64,000 nucleotides of DNA from Novosphingobium olei (GTDB lineage: Bacteria > Pseudomonadota > Alphaproteobacteria > Sphingomonadales > Sphingomonadaceae). Numbering within the stretch: position 1 is the stretch's first letter; every line of letters begins with the position of its first letter. The position numbers and the translations under genes were made by a program. Below the pieces are notes generated by a model, which had not been told where the DNA came from, made no database searches, and was given only the letters and a program-made list of their open reading frames with translations. The stretch spans positions 316,001-380,000 of the forward strand of contig NZ_JABBGM010000001.1 of the NCBI RefSeq assembly GCF_012927405.1. Direction: 5' to 3'. Of this stretch, positions 52,055 to 61,620 are shown piece by piece.

Positions 52055-52813
52055 ATGAAGGCAATGCCCGGAGACATTCTAGACAACCGGGGCCGCGGCA
52101 GCGCAGGCTGGAGCTGGCCCTCGATCCATCCCGAAGGGCGCAAGTTCGCTCTGATCGCCGCGGCGGTTTGCGCGGTTTGTGCGTTCATGGCGTGGGAAAC
52201 GCTGGCTTGGCCAATCGGTGGCCTGGTGCTGGGCATCCTTGCCTTCTTCCGCGACCCGGTTCGCGTCACCCCGCGCGACGACAGCCTGATCACCTCGCCT
52301 GCCGACGGCCTCATCACCCTGATCCAGAAGGTGCCGCCGCCTCGCGAGCTGTCCGCCGACGACGGCAGCGGAATTGCCGGCATGAGCGAAACGCCGGTGA
52401 CGCGCGTGTCTATCTTCATGTCAGTGTTCGACGTGCACATCAATCGCACGCCGATCGGCGGCACCATTCGCCGCGTGGTCTATATCCCGGGCAAGTTCCT
52501 CAACGCCGATCTCGACAAGGCGAGCGAGGAAAACGAGCGCCAGCACTTCCTCGTCGAGCGTGGTGACGGCGTGAAAATCGGCTTCACGCAGATTGCGGGC
52601 CTGGTTGCCCGGCGCATCGTGCCGTTCGTCAAGGCAGGAGATATCGTCGCTGCCGGCCAGCGTGTCGGCCTCATCCGGTTCGGCAGCCGCGTTGACGTCT
52701 ATCTTCCCGAAGGTACCGAGCCGCAGGTCCTGATGGGCCAGAAGGTCGTTGCCGGGGAAACCGTGCTCGCGCGGATCGGACAGGCGCCGGTGATCGAGGG
52801 CGTCAGCCAGTGA
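52055..52813 (+). CDS. psd: Phosphatidylserine decarboxylase proenzyme
   Basis: A 252-residue proenzyme of the short (PSD-A) type. There is a hydrophobic anchor at about 32-66, then [36 protein letters not shown] and the self-cleavage site [13 protein letters not shown]. There Ser211 of the Gly-Ser pair would become the pyruvoyl group of the alpha chain. The enzyme makes phosphatidylethanolamine on the inner membrane. The stop overlaps the GTG start of the phosphatidylserine synthase gene, so the two consecutive lipid enzymes are coupled, in reverse pathway order. Confidence 0.94.
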   Translation: MKAMPGDILDNRGRGSAGWSWPSIHPEGRKFALIAAAVCAVCAFMAWETLAWPIGGLVLGILAFFRDPVRVTPRDDSLITSPADGLITLIQKVPPPRELSADDGSGIAGMSETPVTRVSIFMSVFDVHINRTPIGGTIRRVVYIPGKFLNADLDKASEENERQHFLVERGDGVKIGFTQIAGLVARRIVPFVKAGDIVAAGQRVGLIRFGSRVDVYLPEGTEPQVLMGQKVVAGETVLARIGQAPVIEGVSQ

Positions 52814-53625
52814 GTCCTTCGCCGGGAGGCGGTCCGTTCGATTCCGATGACTTTGGTCGGCAGCGCCTGCCGCGCGGGCTAACACTGCGCGCGCTGGTGC
52901 CCAATGCGATCACGTCGGCCGCACTTTGCTGTGGCCTGACGGGTATCCGTTTCGCCATCGGCGGCGATTTTCGCAGCGCGGTTCTGGCAGTGATCGTGGC
53001 CGGTGTTCTTGACGGGATCGACGGTCGCGTTGCCCGGCTGATGAAAGCGCAGTCTCGCTTCGGCGCCGAGCTCGACAGTTTGTCCGACGCGATTTCATTC
53101 GGCGTCGCGCCGGCGCTGATCCTCTATCTGTGGTCCTTGCAGGAAGTTCCGCGCTTCGGCTGGTTCGCCGCGCTTGCGCTGGCGGTATGTTGCGCGCTGC
53201 GCCTTGCCCGCTTCAACGCCCGCATCGATATGGCGGAGCAGCCGCACAAGAGCGCCGGTTTCCTCACCGGCGTGCCGGCACCGGTCGGGGCCGGGCTATC
53301 GTTCCTGCCGCTCTATTTGTGGATTGCCAGCGGGCGCGAGGAATTCCGCGAGCCGATCGCCGTGGCGATCTGGGCCGCGCTGATCGCGTTCATGATGATT
53401 TCGAACATGGCGACGCTGGGCTGGGGGGCGATGCGCCCGCGCCGGTCCATCCGGCTTGAAGTAATCGCGCTGTTCGGTCTGGTGATCGCCGCGCTGCTGA
53501 CCGAGCCCTGGCTCACACTTTCGGCGATCTGCGTCGTCTACCTCGCGCTTGTTCCCATTGGTGTGGTCCGTTACGCGCGGGTCAGGCGGCAGCGCGCTGC
53601 GTCTGCGGCGCACCCGGCGTCGTAG
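52810..53625 (+). CDS. pssA: CDP-diacylglycerol-serine O-phosphatidyltransferase
   Basis: A 271-residue membrane enzyme with GTG start (GTGA overlap with psd). The CDP-alcohol phosphotransferase motif DGxxARx8GxxxDxxxD is complete: [10 protein letters not shown] followed by GAELDSLSD (about 60-85). Around it are six or more membrane helices; the phrase [16 protein letters not shown] is typical of type II PssA. It makes phosphatidylserine, the substrate of the upstream decarboxylase. Its last 44 bp overlap the convergent small membrane protein gene. Confidence 0.94.
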   Translation: MSPSPGGGPFDSDDFGRQRLPRGLTLRALVPNAITSAALCCGLTGIRFAIGGDFRSAVLAVIVAGVLDGIDGRVARLMKAQSRFGAELDSLSDAISFGVAPALILYLWSLQEVPRFGWFAALALAVCCALRLARFNARIDMAEQPHKSAGFLTGVPAPVGAGLSFLPLYLWIASGREEFREPIAVAIWAALIAFMMISNMATLGWGAMRPRRSIRLEVIALFGLVIAALLTEPWLTLSAICVVYLALVPIGVVRYARVRRQRAASAAHPAS

Positions 53626-53857
53626 AGCGGCGAACGGCGCGCTGCGGGGCGCGACGCAGGCGGGCGAACGAGAGGGGCGAGGCCGGACGGCTTTCACCCG
53701 TCATGTGCACCAGGAACACGCGGTCCTGTTCAAGCGAGCGCACGTCACCCAGCAGGCGCGAAAGGGCACCCTTCTGGTTGCGGACGGTGGCGATCATCGA
53801 CACGACCGCTGCAACACCGGCACCTGCGATCACGAGCGAAGCGAGAACTGCGAGCAT
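53582..53857 (-). CDS. Small single-pass membrane protein, unknown
   Basis: A 91-residue protein starting MLAVLASLVIAGAGVAAVVS, with one N-terminal transmembrane helix (about 2-24). A short helix with DVRSLEQDRVFLVHMTGE and a basic tail [16 protein letters not shown] follow. The longer frame upstream is unlikely because it would cross the rpsB promoter region. It converges with pssA and overlaps it by 44 bp. No function is recognised. Confidence 0.62.
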   Translation of the reverse strand: MLAVLASLVIAGAGVAAVVSMIATVRNQKGALSRLLGDVRSLEQDRVFLVHMTGESRPASPLSFARLRRAPQRAVRRSTTPGAPQTQRAAA

Positions 53858-54378
53858 TTCCGTCGGCCTTTCAAACCCGTTGCAAACCGGTCCGTCGCGA
53901 AAGCTTGACAACGGGTGGATTGCCTGTGGATAACTCCGGCTCTGGCGCGGTGTTCCCGTTCCATTCGCCGATGCTTCGTTTGTTCTCTTTTTGTTCTCGC
54001 CCGTCAAGCCAAATCCGCGACCAACGGTGGCCGATTTGCGACTTCCTCAGAAACTGGCGGAATTCCAACACTTTGCCGACAGGGCGCAGAACAGTGCGCT
54101 GCAGCGCTTGGCGGCTCGCAACCCCAGACTTCGCCACCCGGCTGTCGAATCGGAATGGGCACGACCCGCGAATCAGGATGGCGTTCGCTTTTCGGTGGAT
54201 TCAGTGCGCACCTTGCGCTAAGCGCCGCCGCGCCTGACGGGGATTCGGCAGCAAGCCCGCTCCTTGTCCGCGATGTCAGGCAAATCCACACGGGAAACAC
54301 ACATACCGGTGCCGTGCCCGCGGGTTCCTCCGCAGCAGGTTCCAGTTTCCCGGAGGCAGAACCGGAAAGGAAAGACCT
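53858..54378. other. 521-bp gene-free region upstream of rpsB (promoter and leader)
   Basis: No convincing gene is present on either strand. A good promoter lies at 53905-53934, which would give rpsB a leader of roughly 430 nt. The T-rich block near 53978-53996 and several short GC stems may belong to leader control; S2 autoregulation of its own mRNA is known in other bacteria but no specific motif could be identified. A GGAGG at 54352-54356 and AAGGAAAG at 54369-54376 precede the rpsB ATG. Confidence 0.5.
53905..53934 (+). promoter_or_regulatory. Sigma-70-type promoter candidate for rpsB-tsf
   Basis: A consensus TTGACA at 53905-53910, an 18-bp spacer and GATAAC at 53929-53934 point toward rpsB, about 440 nt upstream of its start. 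It is the best promoter in the gap. Confidence 0.55.
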
Positions 54379-55134
<756 letters not shown>

Positions 55135-55148
55135 TTGCCGGATCTCGC

Positions 55149-55178
55149 ATGACGGCGCTCCATGGGGAGCGCCGTCAT
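55149..55178 (+). terminator. Hairpin between rpsB and tsf (attenuator-like)
   Basis: A perfect 13-bp stem, 55149-55161 with 55166-55178, and an ATGG loop lies 15 nt after rpsB. No T-run follows, so it may be a partial attenuator or an mRNA-stabilising element rather than a full stop. Confidence 0.55.
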
Positions 55179-55257
55179 CGAACTGACCCGGACACGATCT
55201 ACGGGCCGCGGCACCTGCTGCGGCCTCACCCGTTTTCAAGAACAAAGGACCACTGCG

Positions 55258-56184
55258 ATGGCTTACACCGCCGCTGACGTGAAGAACCTGCGCGAGCGCA
55301 CCGGCGCCGGCATGATGGATTGCAAGAAGGCGCTCGACGAAGCCGCCGGCGATTTCGAAGCCGCAGTCGACGCGCTGCGCGCCAAGGGCCTTGCCGCCGC
55401 CGCCAAGAAGTCGAGCCGCACGGCCGCTGAAGGCCTGGTCGGCGTCGCCGTTTCGGGCACCAAGGGTGTCGCGGTCGAGGTCAACTCGGAAACCGACTTC
55501 GTCGCCAAGAACGACCAGTTCCAGGACTTCGTCCGCAAGGCCACCGAAGTTGCGCTGTCGACCGGCGCCACCGAAGTCGAAGCGCTCAAGGCCGCTGCCT
55601 ACCCCGACGGCGGCACCGTGGCCGACAAGCTGACCAACAACGTCGCCACCATCGGCGAAAACCAGCAGCTGCGCCGCATCAAGCACGTTTCGGTCACCAA
55701 CGGCGTGGTCGTGCCCTACATGCACAACGCGGCCGCGACCAACCTCGGCAAGATCGGCGTGCTCGTCGCGCTCGAATCGGAAGCCGGCGCCGACGTGCTC
55801 GAGCCGCTGGGCAAGCAGATCGCCATGCACATCGCCGCGGCCTTCCCCCTGGCGCTGAACGCTGACGACCTCGATCCCGAACTGATCGCCCGCGAGCGCA
55901 AGATCGCGTCCGAGAAGGCGGCCGAGAGCGGCAAGCCGGCCGAAGTCCAGGCCAAGATGGTCGACGGTGCCGTCGCCAAGTACGCCAAGGAAAACGCGCT
56001 GCTCAGCCAGCTGTTCGTGATGGACAACAAGACCCCGATCTCGCAGGTCGTCGAGCAGGCTGGCAAGGCTGCCGGCACCAAGATCGCGCTGGTCGATTAC
56101 GTCCGCTTCCAGCTCGGCGAAGGCATCGAGAAGGAAGAGAGCGACTTCGCTGCCGAAGTGGCTGCTGCCGCCGGCATCAAGTAA
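55258..56184 (+). CDS. tsf: Translation elongation factor Ts
   Basis: A 308-residue EF-Ts. The N-terminal helix domain is [22 protein letters not shown], and the motif [16 protein letters not shown] (about 73-88) is the classic EF-Ts signature. The core and the dimerisation/coiled part end [16 protein letters not shown]. It exchanges GDP on EF-Tu. The start at 55258 follows AAAGGACC; an upstream in-frame ATG at 55162 is inside the hairpin and is rejected. A terminator follows. Confidence 0.97.
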   Translation: MAYTAADVKNLRERTGAGMMDCKKALDEAAGDFEAAVDALRAKGLAAAAKKSSRTAAEGLVGVAVSGTKGVAVEVNSETDFVAKNDQFQDFVRKATEVALSTGATEVEALKAAAYPDGGTVADKLTNNVATIGENQQLRRIKHVSVTNGVVVPYMHNAAATNLGKIGVLVALESEAGADVLEPLGKQIAMHIAAAFPLALNADDLDPELIARERKIASEKAAESGKPAEVQAKMVDGAVAKYAKENALLSQLFVMDNKTPISQVVEQAGKAAGTKIALVDYVRFQLGEGIEKEESDFAAEVAAAAGIK

Positions 56185-56203
56185 GCGCATAGGCTTCAGG
56201 AAG

Positions 56204-56255
56204 TCCCCGCGCGGGCGGTCCGGGTCGATCCGGGCTTGCTGGCGCGGGGATTTTC
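56204..56255 (+). terminator. Rho-independent terminator after tsf
   Basis: TCCCCGCGC (56204-56212) pairs with GCGCGGGGA (56242-56250), followed by TTTTCG. The loop is long (29 nt) and itself contains CCGGG repeats. It separates rpsB-tsf from the pyrH unit. Confidence 0.7.
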
Positions 56256-56318
56256 GTGTCCGCGACACCGCGTCCGTCACGGCGATCCCGCATCCGCGCA
56301 AAAGCTGTGCGCTCGCCC

Positions 56319-56346
56319 TTGGCACGCGGCCCCTTGGGGGTATAAG
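56319..56346 (+). promoter_or_regulatory. Promoter of the pyrH-frr-uppS-cdsA-dxr-rseP(-bamA) unit
   Basis: TTGGCA at 56319-56324, a 16-bp spacer and TATAAG at 56341-56346 lie 42 nt upstream of the pyrH start and downstream of the tsf terminator. It is the strongest sigma-70-like match seen in the core region. Confidence 0.6.
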
Positions 56347-56388
56347 GGCGCCCGAGCGCGCCCCTTCAGTTAGCATCGGTCCTTTCCC

Positions 56389-57111
56389 ATGAACCTCCCC
56401 AAGTTCAAGCGCATCCTGCTCAAGCTCTCGGGCGAGGTGCTGATGGGCAACCAGCAGTTCGGCATCGACACCGATTTCGTCGCCGCGCTGGCGGGCGAGG
56501 TGAAGGCGGCACGTGACAGCGGGCTCGAAATCTGCCTGGTGATCGGCGGGGGCAACATCTTCCGTGGCATGGCGGGTGCCGCCAAGGGCATGGACCGCGC
56601 CCAGGCCGATTACATGGGCATGCTGGCCACCGTGATGAACGCGCTCGCGATGCAGAGCGCGCTGGAGCAGCTGGGCGTGCCCACCCGCGTGCAGTCGGCG
56701 ATCGAGATGGACAAGGTCTGCGAGCCGGTGATCCGCCGCCGCGCCGAACGCCATCTCGAAAAGGGCCGCATCGTGATTTTCGCCGCTGGCGTCGGCGCAC
56801 CCTATTTCACCACCGATTCCGGCGCTGCGCTGCGCGCCGCCGAAATGAAGTGCGACGCGCTGCTCAAGGGCACCAGCGTTGATGGCGTGTACAATGCCGA
56901 TCCCAAGAAGGACCCGGCGGCCAAGCGTTATGACACGGTCGACTACGACACCGTGCTGGCCGACAACCTGCAGGTGATGGACGCCAGCGCGGTTGCGCTG
57001 TGCCGCGACAACCGCATTCCCATCGTGGTGTTCTCGATCCGCGAACAGGGCAATCTCGCCCGCGTTCTGGCTGGTGAGGGCACCCAGACCATCGTTCAGA
57101 AGGAAGCCTGA
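56389..57111 (+). CDS. pyrH: UMP kinase
   Basis: A 240-residue amino-acid-kinase-fold UMP kinase. It has [20 protein letters not shown], the GGGNIFRG loop, [20 protein letters not shown] and the nucleotide-binding end [16 protein letters not shown]. It converts UMP to UDP as a hexamer controlled by GTP and UTP. Three bases separate it from frr. The pyrH-frr-uppS order is standard for bacteria. Confidence 0.97.
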   Translation: MNLPKFKRILLKLSGEVLMGNQQFGIDTDFVAALAGEVKAARDSGLEICLVIGGGNIFRGMAGAAKGMDRAQADYMGMLATVMNALAMQSALEQLGVPTRVQSAIEMDKVCEPVIRRRAERHLEKGRIVIFAAGVGAPYFTTDSGAALRAAEMKCDALLKGTSVDGVYNADPKKDPAAKRYDTVDYDTVLADNLQVMDASAVALCRDNRIPIVVFSIREQGNLARVLAGEGTQTIVQKEA

Positions 57112-57114
57112 TTC

Positions 57115-57672
57115 ATGGCGAAGTACGACAAGGCCGATCTCGAGCGCCGCATGAAGGGCGCCGTTGAAGCGCTGAAGCACGATCTTACCGGTCTGCGCAC
57201 CGGCCGCGCCAATACCGCGCTGCTCGATCCGATCACCGTCGAAGTCTATGGCTCGCGCATGCCGCTGAACCAGCTTGCCACCGTTTCCGCGCCCGAACCG
57301 CGGCTGCTGTCGGTGCAGGTGTGGGACAAGTCGAACATTGGCCCGGTGGAAAAGGCGATCCGTTCGGCAGGACTCGGCCTCAACCCGATCAACGATGGCA
57401 ACAACCTGCGCCTGCCGATCCCGGACCTGACCGAGGAGCGCCGCAAGGAACTGGCCAAGCTCGCCAGCCAGTATGCGGAAAAGGCGCGCGTCGCGATCCG
57501 CAACGTCCGCCGCGATGGCATGGACGCGCTCAAGACCGACGAGAACAAGAAGGAAATCTCGGAAGACGACCGCAAGCGCGCGGAAACCGAGCTGCAGAAG
57601 CTGACCGACGAGCAGATCAAGGCAGCGGACGAAGCTGCGGCCGAGAAGGAAAAGGAAATCCTCGGCAAGTGA
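57115..57672 (+). CDS. frr: Ribosome recycling factor
   Basis: A 185-residue factor. It has [20 protein letters not shown], the signature [21 protein letters not shown] and [24 protein letters not shown], then the long helical hairpin ending [12 protein letters not shown]. It splits post-termination ribosomes together with EF-G. The stop overlaps the GTG start of uppS. Confidence 0.97.
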   Translation: MAKYDKADLERRMKGAVEALKHDLTGLRTGRANTALLDPITVEVYGSRMPLNQLATVSAPEPRLLSVQVWDKSNIGPVEKAIRSAGLGLNPINDGNNLRLPIPDLTEERRKELAKLASQYAEKARVAIRNVRRDGMDALKTDENKKEISEDDRKRAETELQKLTDEQIKAADEAAAEKEKEILGK

Positions 57673-58397
57673 GCCTGAAGCCGGCCCAGACCGAGCGGAC
57701 GCCGGGCATCTGCGGGCCGGCGACGCACGGCGCGCGCCACGTCGCGATCATCATGGACGGCAACGGCCGCTGGGCGAAGAGGCGGCACATGCCGCGCGCC
57801 TTCGGTCACCAGCGCGGGGTGGAGGCGGTGCGCCGCACCGTTCGTGCCGCGCGCGAGATGGGGCTGGAGGCGCTGACGCTCTACGCCTTCTCGACCGAGA
57901 ACTGGCGCCGTCCCGAAGACGAGATCGGCGCGCTGATGGGGCTGCTCAAGCGCTTCATCGTCGATGACCTCGACGAATTCGCCGCCAACAACGTGCGCCT
58001 GAAGATCATCGGCGACCATTCGGCTTTCGCGCCCGACGTGGTCGAGCTGATCGACAAGGCCGTGGCGCGCACGGCCGGCAACGATGGCACCACGCTCGCC
58101 ATCGCGCTCAATTATGGCGCGCAGGACGAGATCGCGCGCGCGGCATCCAAGGCGGCGGGCAAGGGCGCGGTGACGGTCGAGACGATCTCTGCCGAGCTCG
58201 ACACCGCGGACATGCCGCCGCTCGACCTGCTCATCCGCACCTCGGGCGAAGTGCGGCTGTCGAACTTCCTGCTGTGGCAGGCGGCCTATGCCGAGATGTG
58301 TTTCCTCGACGTGCTGTGGCCCGATTTCACGCCTGATCACCTGGCCGATGCGCTGGCCCAGTTCGCGCAGCGGGAGCGTCGCTTTGGCGGACGCTGA
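57669..58397 (+). CDS. uppS: Isoprenyl transferase (undecaprenyl diphosphate synthase)
   Basis: A 242-residue cis-prenyltransferase. The catalytic loop is [16 protein letters not shown] (Asp at about 28), with [21 protein letters not shown] and the C-terminal [20 protein letters not shown]. It makes the C55 lipid carrier for peptidoglycan. The start is GTG at 57669, overlapping the frr stop (GTGA); the first 20 residues before the fold are species-specific. Its end overlaps cdsA by 14 bp. Confidence 0.95.
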   Translation: MSLKPAQTERTPGICGPATHGARHVAIIMDGNGRWAKRRHMPRAFGHQRGVEAVRRTVRAAREMGLEALTLYAFSTENWRRPEDEIGALMGLLKRFIVDDLDEFAANNVRLKIIGDHSAFAPDVVELIDKAVARTAGNDGTTLAIALNYGAQDEIARAASKAAGKGAVTVETISAELDTADMPPLDLLIRTSGEVRLSNFLLWQAAYAEMCFLDVLWPDFTPDHLADALAQFAQRERRFGGR

Positions 58398-59121
58398 AAC
58401 GGTGGTCGCGCCGGCGGCGAAGAAGAACGCCGACCTGCCAGTGCGCATCGCGTCGGCGGTGGTCATGCTGGCGATCGCCGGGGTGGCCCTGTGGCGCGGC
58501 GGCCTGGTGCTCGATGGATTCCTCGCCGTGGCCGGGCTCGTCGTGTTCGGAGAATACGTCCGCCTTGCCTCGCGAATTGCGCCGGATCCCGCCCGCATGT
58601 CGGCGGCGGTGCTGACCGGCGCGCTCTACATCGGTTGGGCGGCCTTTGCCTTGATCGTGATGCCGACCCCGCTGCTGATCGGCATCATGGGCCTGGTCAT
58701 CTGCACCGATACCGGCGCCTATTTCACTGGCCGCGCGCTCGGGGGGCCGAAGATCGCGCCCAGGATCAGCCCATCGAAGACTTGGGCCGGCCTTGCCGGC
58801 GGCATGGCGGCGGCGGGCATCTGGACCGCGCTTGCGGTCTTGTTCGGCGGCTATCTCATCTCCGCCATCGGACCGACCGGGCCAAGCCTTGGTGAAGCGC
58901 TGCGCATCACCAACGTCGGCTTTGCCGCGCTTGCCGGTGCGGCCCTTGCCGTTGTCGCGCAGGCCGGCGATTTCTACGAAAGCTGGCTCAAGCGCCGGGC
59001 AGGCGTGAAGGATTCCTCGCGCCTGATCCCCGGGCACGGCGGGCTGTTCGATAGGGTGGACGGCCTTTTGCCGGTGGCGATCGTCGTCGGCACGCTCTGG
59101 GCTCTGGGGGCGGGATCATGA
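58384..59121 (+). CDS. cdsA: Phosphatidate cytidylyltransferase
   Basis: A 245-residue membrane enzyme with the CdsA signature [21 protein letters not shown] and LFDRVDGLL near the C-terminus, and about six membrane helices. It makes CDP-diacylglycerol, feeding the PssA encoded at 52810. The start is placed at TTG 58384, inside uppS, because GGGAG lies seven bases upstream; GTG 58402 is an alternative. The stop overlaps dxr by ATGA. It is slightly shorter than E. coli CdsA. Confidence 0.93.
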   Translation: MADAETVVAPAAKKNADLPVRIASAVVMLAIAGVALWRGGLVLDGFLAVAGLVVFGEYVRLASRIAPDPARMSAAVLTGALYIGWAAFALIVMPTPLLIGIMGLVICTDTGAYFTGRALGGPKIAPRISPSKTWAGLAGGMAAAGIWTALAVLFGGYLISAIGPTGPSLGEALRITNVGFAALAGAALAVVAQAGDFYESWLKRRAGVKDSSRLIPGHGGLFDRVDGLLPVAIVVGTLWALGAGS

Positions 59122-60281
59122 GCGGGCCCCGCACGATCTCGGTGCTGGGCGCGACCGGCTCGATCGGCGCATCGACGCTCGATCTGGTACGGCGCAATCG
59201 TGATGCGTGGGATGTCGTCGCGCTGACCGCGAACTGCCAGGCGAAGGAACTGGCCGCACTCGCCCGCGAATTCGGTGCGGCGGTGGCCGTGGTGGCCGAC
59301 GAGAGCTGCCTTGGCGACTTGCGCGAAGCGCTGGCGGGCAGCGGCATCGAGGCGGCGGGCGGCGCCGGTGCGTTGGTCGAGGCTGCGTCGCGCGGCGCGG
59401 ACGTGACCGTTGCCGCGATTGTCGGTTGCGCGGGGCTCGCCCCGACGATGGCCGCCATAGAGCAGGGCCGCACCGTGGCGCTGGCCAACAAGGAAGCCCT
59501 GGTCTCCGCTGGTGAGGTGATGACCGCCGCCGTGGCACGGTCGGGAGCAACGCTGCTGCCGGTCGATTCCGAACACAACGCGATCTTCCAGTGCCTGGTC
59601 GGCAACGCCATCGAGGACGTGCGCTGGATCACCCTGACTGCCAGCGGCGGGCCGTTCCGCGACTGGAGCCTCGAACGGCTGCACGGCGCCACTCCGGCCG
59701 AGGCGGTCAAGCATCCCAACTGGTCGATGGGCGCCAAGATCAGCGTCGATTCGGCCACGATGATGAACAAGGGCCTTGAATTCATCGAGGCGTTCCACCT
59801 CTTCCCGGTGGGAGTGGAGCGGTTGCGGATCATCGTCCATCCGCAGTCGATCGTGCATTCGATGGTGGAATACCGCGATGGTTCGACGCTGGCGCAACTC
59901 GGGCCATCGGACATGCGCGTGCCCATCGCCTCGGCGCTTGCCTGGCCCAGGCGCATGGACACGCCCTGTGCCCCGCTCGACCTCGCCGCGATCGGCGAAC
60001 TGACCTTCCGCGCGCCCGACGAGGTGCGCTTCCCGGCAACGCGGCTGGCGCGCGAGGCTGCGGTCGCGGGTGGTGCTGCGGCGGCTGTGCTCAACGCCGC
60101 GAACGAAGTTGCTGTCGCAGCTTTCCTTGATCGTCAGATCGCGTTCACCCGAATCGTGCAATGTGCTGAAGACGTGCTTTCGCGCGGCCTTCCGCCTGCG
60201 CCCGCTTCGCTTGACGAAGTGGTCGCGATCGATCGGGAAGCCAGGATCAGGGCGCGCGAGACGATGGAGCCTGTTCGTTGA
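59118..60281 (+). CDS. dxr: 1-deoxy-D-xylulose 5-phosphate reductoisomerase
   Basis: A 387-residue MEP-pathway enzyme. The NADPH motif is [18 protein letters not shown] (about 5-22). Catalytic and substrate loops are [60 protein letters not shown] and [11 protein letters not shown]. It makes MEP from DXP for isoprenoids, including the carrier made by UppS. The start overlaps cdsA by ATGA and the end overlaps rseP (TTGA). Confidence 0.97.
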   Translation: MSGPRTISVLGATGSIGASTLDLVRRNRDAWDVVALTANCQAKELAALAREFGAAVAVVADESCLGDLREALAGSGIEAAGGAGALVEAASRGADVTVAAIVGCAGLAPTMAAIEQGRTVALANKEALVSAGEVMTAAVARSGATLLPVDSEHNAIFQCLVGNAIEDVRWITLTASGGPFRDWSLERLHGATPAEAVKHPNWSMGAKISVDSATMMNKGLEFIEAFHLFPVGVERLRIIVHPQSIVHSMVEYRDGSTLAQLGPSDMRVPIASALAWPRRMDTPCAPLDLAAIGELTFRAPDEVRFPATRLAREAAVAGGAAAAVLNAANEVAVAAFLDRQIAFTRIVQCAEDVLSRGLPPAPASLDEVVAIDREARIRARETMEPVR

Positions 60282-61402
60282 CCCCGGAACTGCATTCCCC
60301 CGGCCTGCTGATCACCCTTCTCGCCTTCGTGCTCGTGCTCGGGCCGCTGGTCTTCATCCACGAGCTCGGCCACTACCTTGCCGGGCGGCTGTTCGGGATC
60401 AAGGCCGACAGCTTCTCGATCGGCTTCGGTCGCGAACTGTTCGGCTGGACCGACAAGCGCGGCACCCGCTGGAAGCTGTCGGCGCTGCCGCTGGGCGGAT
60501 ACGTCCAGTTCGCGGGTGACATGAACGCGGCGGGCAAAAGCGACCCCGCCTGGCTTTCGCTGCCGGCAGAGGAGCGCAACCGCACCTTCCAGGCCAAGCC
60601 CCTGTGGCAGCGCGCGCTGGTCGTGCTGGCGGGGCCCGTGACCAACCTGCTGCTTGCGGTGCTGATTCTGGCGGGCTTCAATCTCGCCTATGGCAAGGTC
60701 GTGGTGCCGCCGGTGATCGGTGCGGTGCAGGCAGGCTCGGTGGCCGACAAGGCCGGAATCAAGGTCGGCGATCGTATCGTTTCGTTGCGCGGGGGCAGCG
60801 TCGACAGCTTCCTCGACGTGCGCCTCGAGGTTTCGCAGCACCCTGGCGAGCCGCTCGACGTGGTCGTCGATCGCGGTGGCACGCGCATCGCGCTGCCGAT
60901 GGAAGCGGCCTCGAAGGTGCTGCGCGACCGCTTCGGCAACGAACAGAAGATCGGCTTCCTCGGCATCGGTCCCGCCAGCATCGAACGCGTGCCCGTCGGA
61001 CCCGTCGGCGCGACGGTGGCGGCGCTTGGCCAGACGCGCGATATCATCGGCATGATGGTGACCGGGATCGGCCAGATCCTGACCGGCAAGCGCGAGGTCA
61101 AGGAGCTTGGCGGACCGATCAAGATCGCCAAGTATTCGGGCGAGCAACTGGCCTCAGGCTGGGAGGCGTTCGTGTTCTTCATCGCGATGATCTCCATTAA
61201 CTTGGGGTTCATCAACCTCTTGCCAATTCCGGTGCTCGATGGTGGCCATCTCGCGCTCTACGCGGCCGAGGCTGTCCGCCGCCGACCGGTGAGCCAGCGC
61301 GGGCAGGAATGGGCCTTCCGCACCGGACTCGCGCTGGTGCTGGGGCTCATGCTCTTCGTCACGCTGAACGACGTGGCGTCGCTGAGCATCTTCGGAGGGT
61401 AA
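60278..61402 (+). CDS. rseP: RIP metalloprotease RseP (site-2 protease)
   Basis: A 374-residue intramembrane zinc protease. HExxH occurs as FIHELGHYLAG (His28, Glu29, His32) in the first helix. There is one PDZ domain (about 130-200, GSVADKAGIKVGDRIVSLRGG), and the third metal ligand lies in LLPIPVLDGGHL (Asp in the LDG motif). One PDZ rather than the two of E. coli RseP is the usual alphaproteobacterial form. It cleaves anti-sigma factors and remnant signal peptides. The start is TTG 60278, overlapping the dxr stop. Confidence 0.95.
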   Translation: MTPELHSPGLLITLLAFVLVLGPLVFIHELGHYLAGRLFGIKADSFSIGFGRELFGWTDKRGTRWKLSALPLGGYVQFAGDMNAAGKSDPAWLSLPAEERNRTFQAKPLWQRALVVLAGPVTNLLLAVLILAGFNLAYGKVVVPPVIGAVQAGSVADKAGIKVGDRIVSLRGGSVDSFLDVRLEVSQHPGEPLDVVVDRGGTRIALPMEAASKVLRDRFGNEQKIGFLGIGPASIERVPVGPVGATVAALGQTRDIIGMMVTGIGQILTGKREVKELGGPIKIAKYSGEQLASGWEAFVFFIAMISINLGFINLLPIPVLDGGHLALYAAEAVRRRPVSQRGQEWAFRTGLALVLGLMLFVTLNDVASLSIFGG

Positions 61403-61620
61403 CTCGATTTCGCGCGTTGAAGGCCGTTGCAGATCGGCGCTTTGCGGCGAGACGGAATTTTTCACAATATTGCGGGGCTAAACGCGCTGCGATGGGCTTG
61501 CTTGCTTGATTGGCGGGGCTGCATCGGGCACAGGGCTGCGATTGCCGAACGGCGGGCTGGGTAGCAGGGGCCAGCTCTCGCGCGGTGCGGCTGCACAGAT
61601 ATACGGGATGGCGCTTGGTG

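Noticed and set aside
55162..55257. ATG at 55162 as the tsf start
   Set aside because: It is within the rpsB-tsf hairpin; EF-Ts proteins begin with the helix that starts at 55258.
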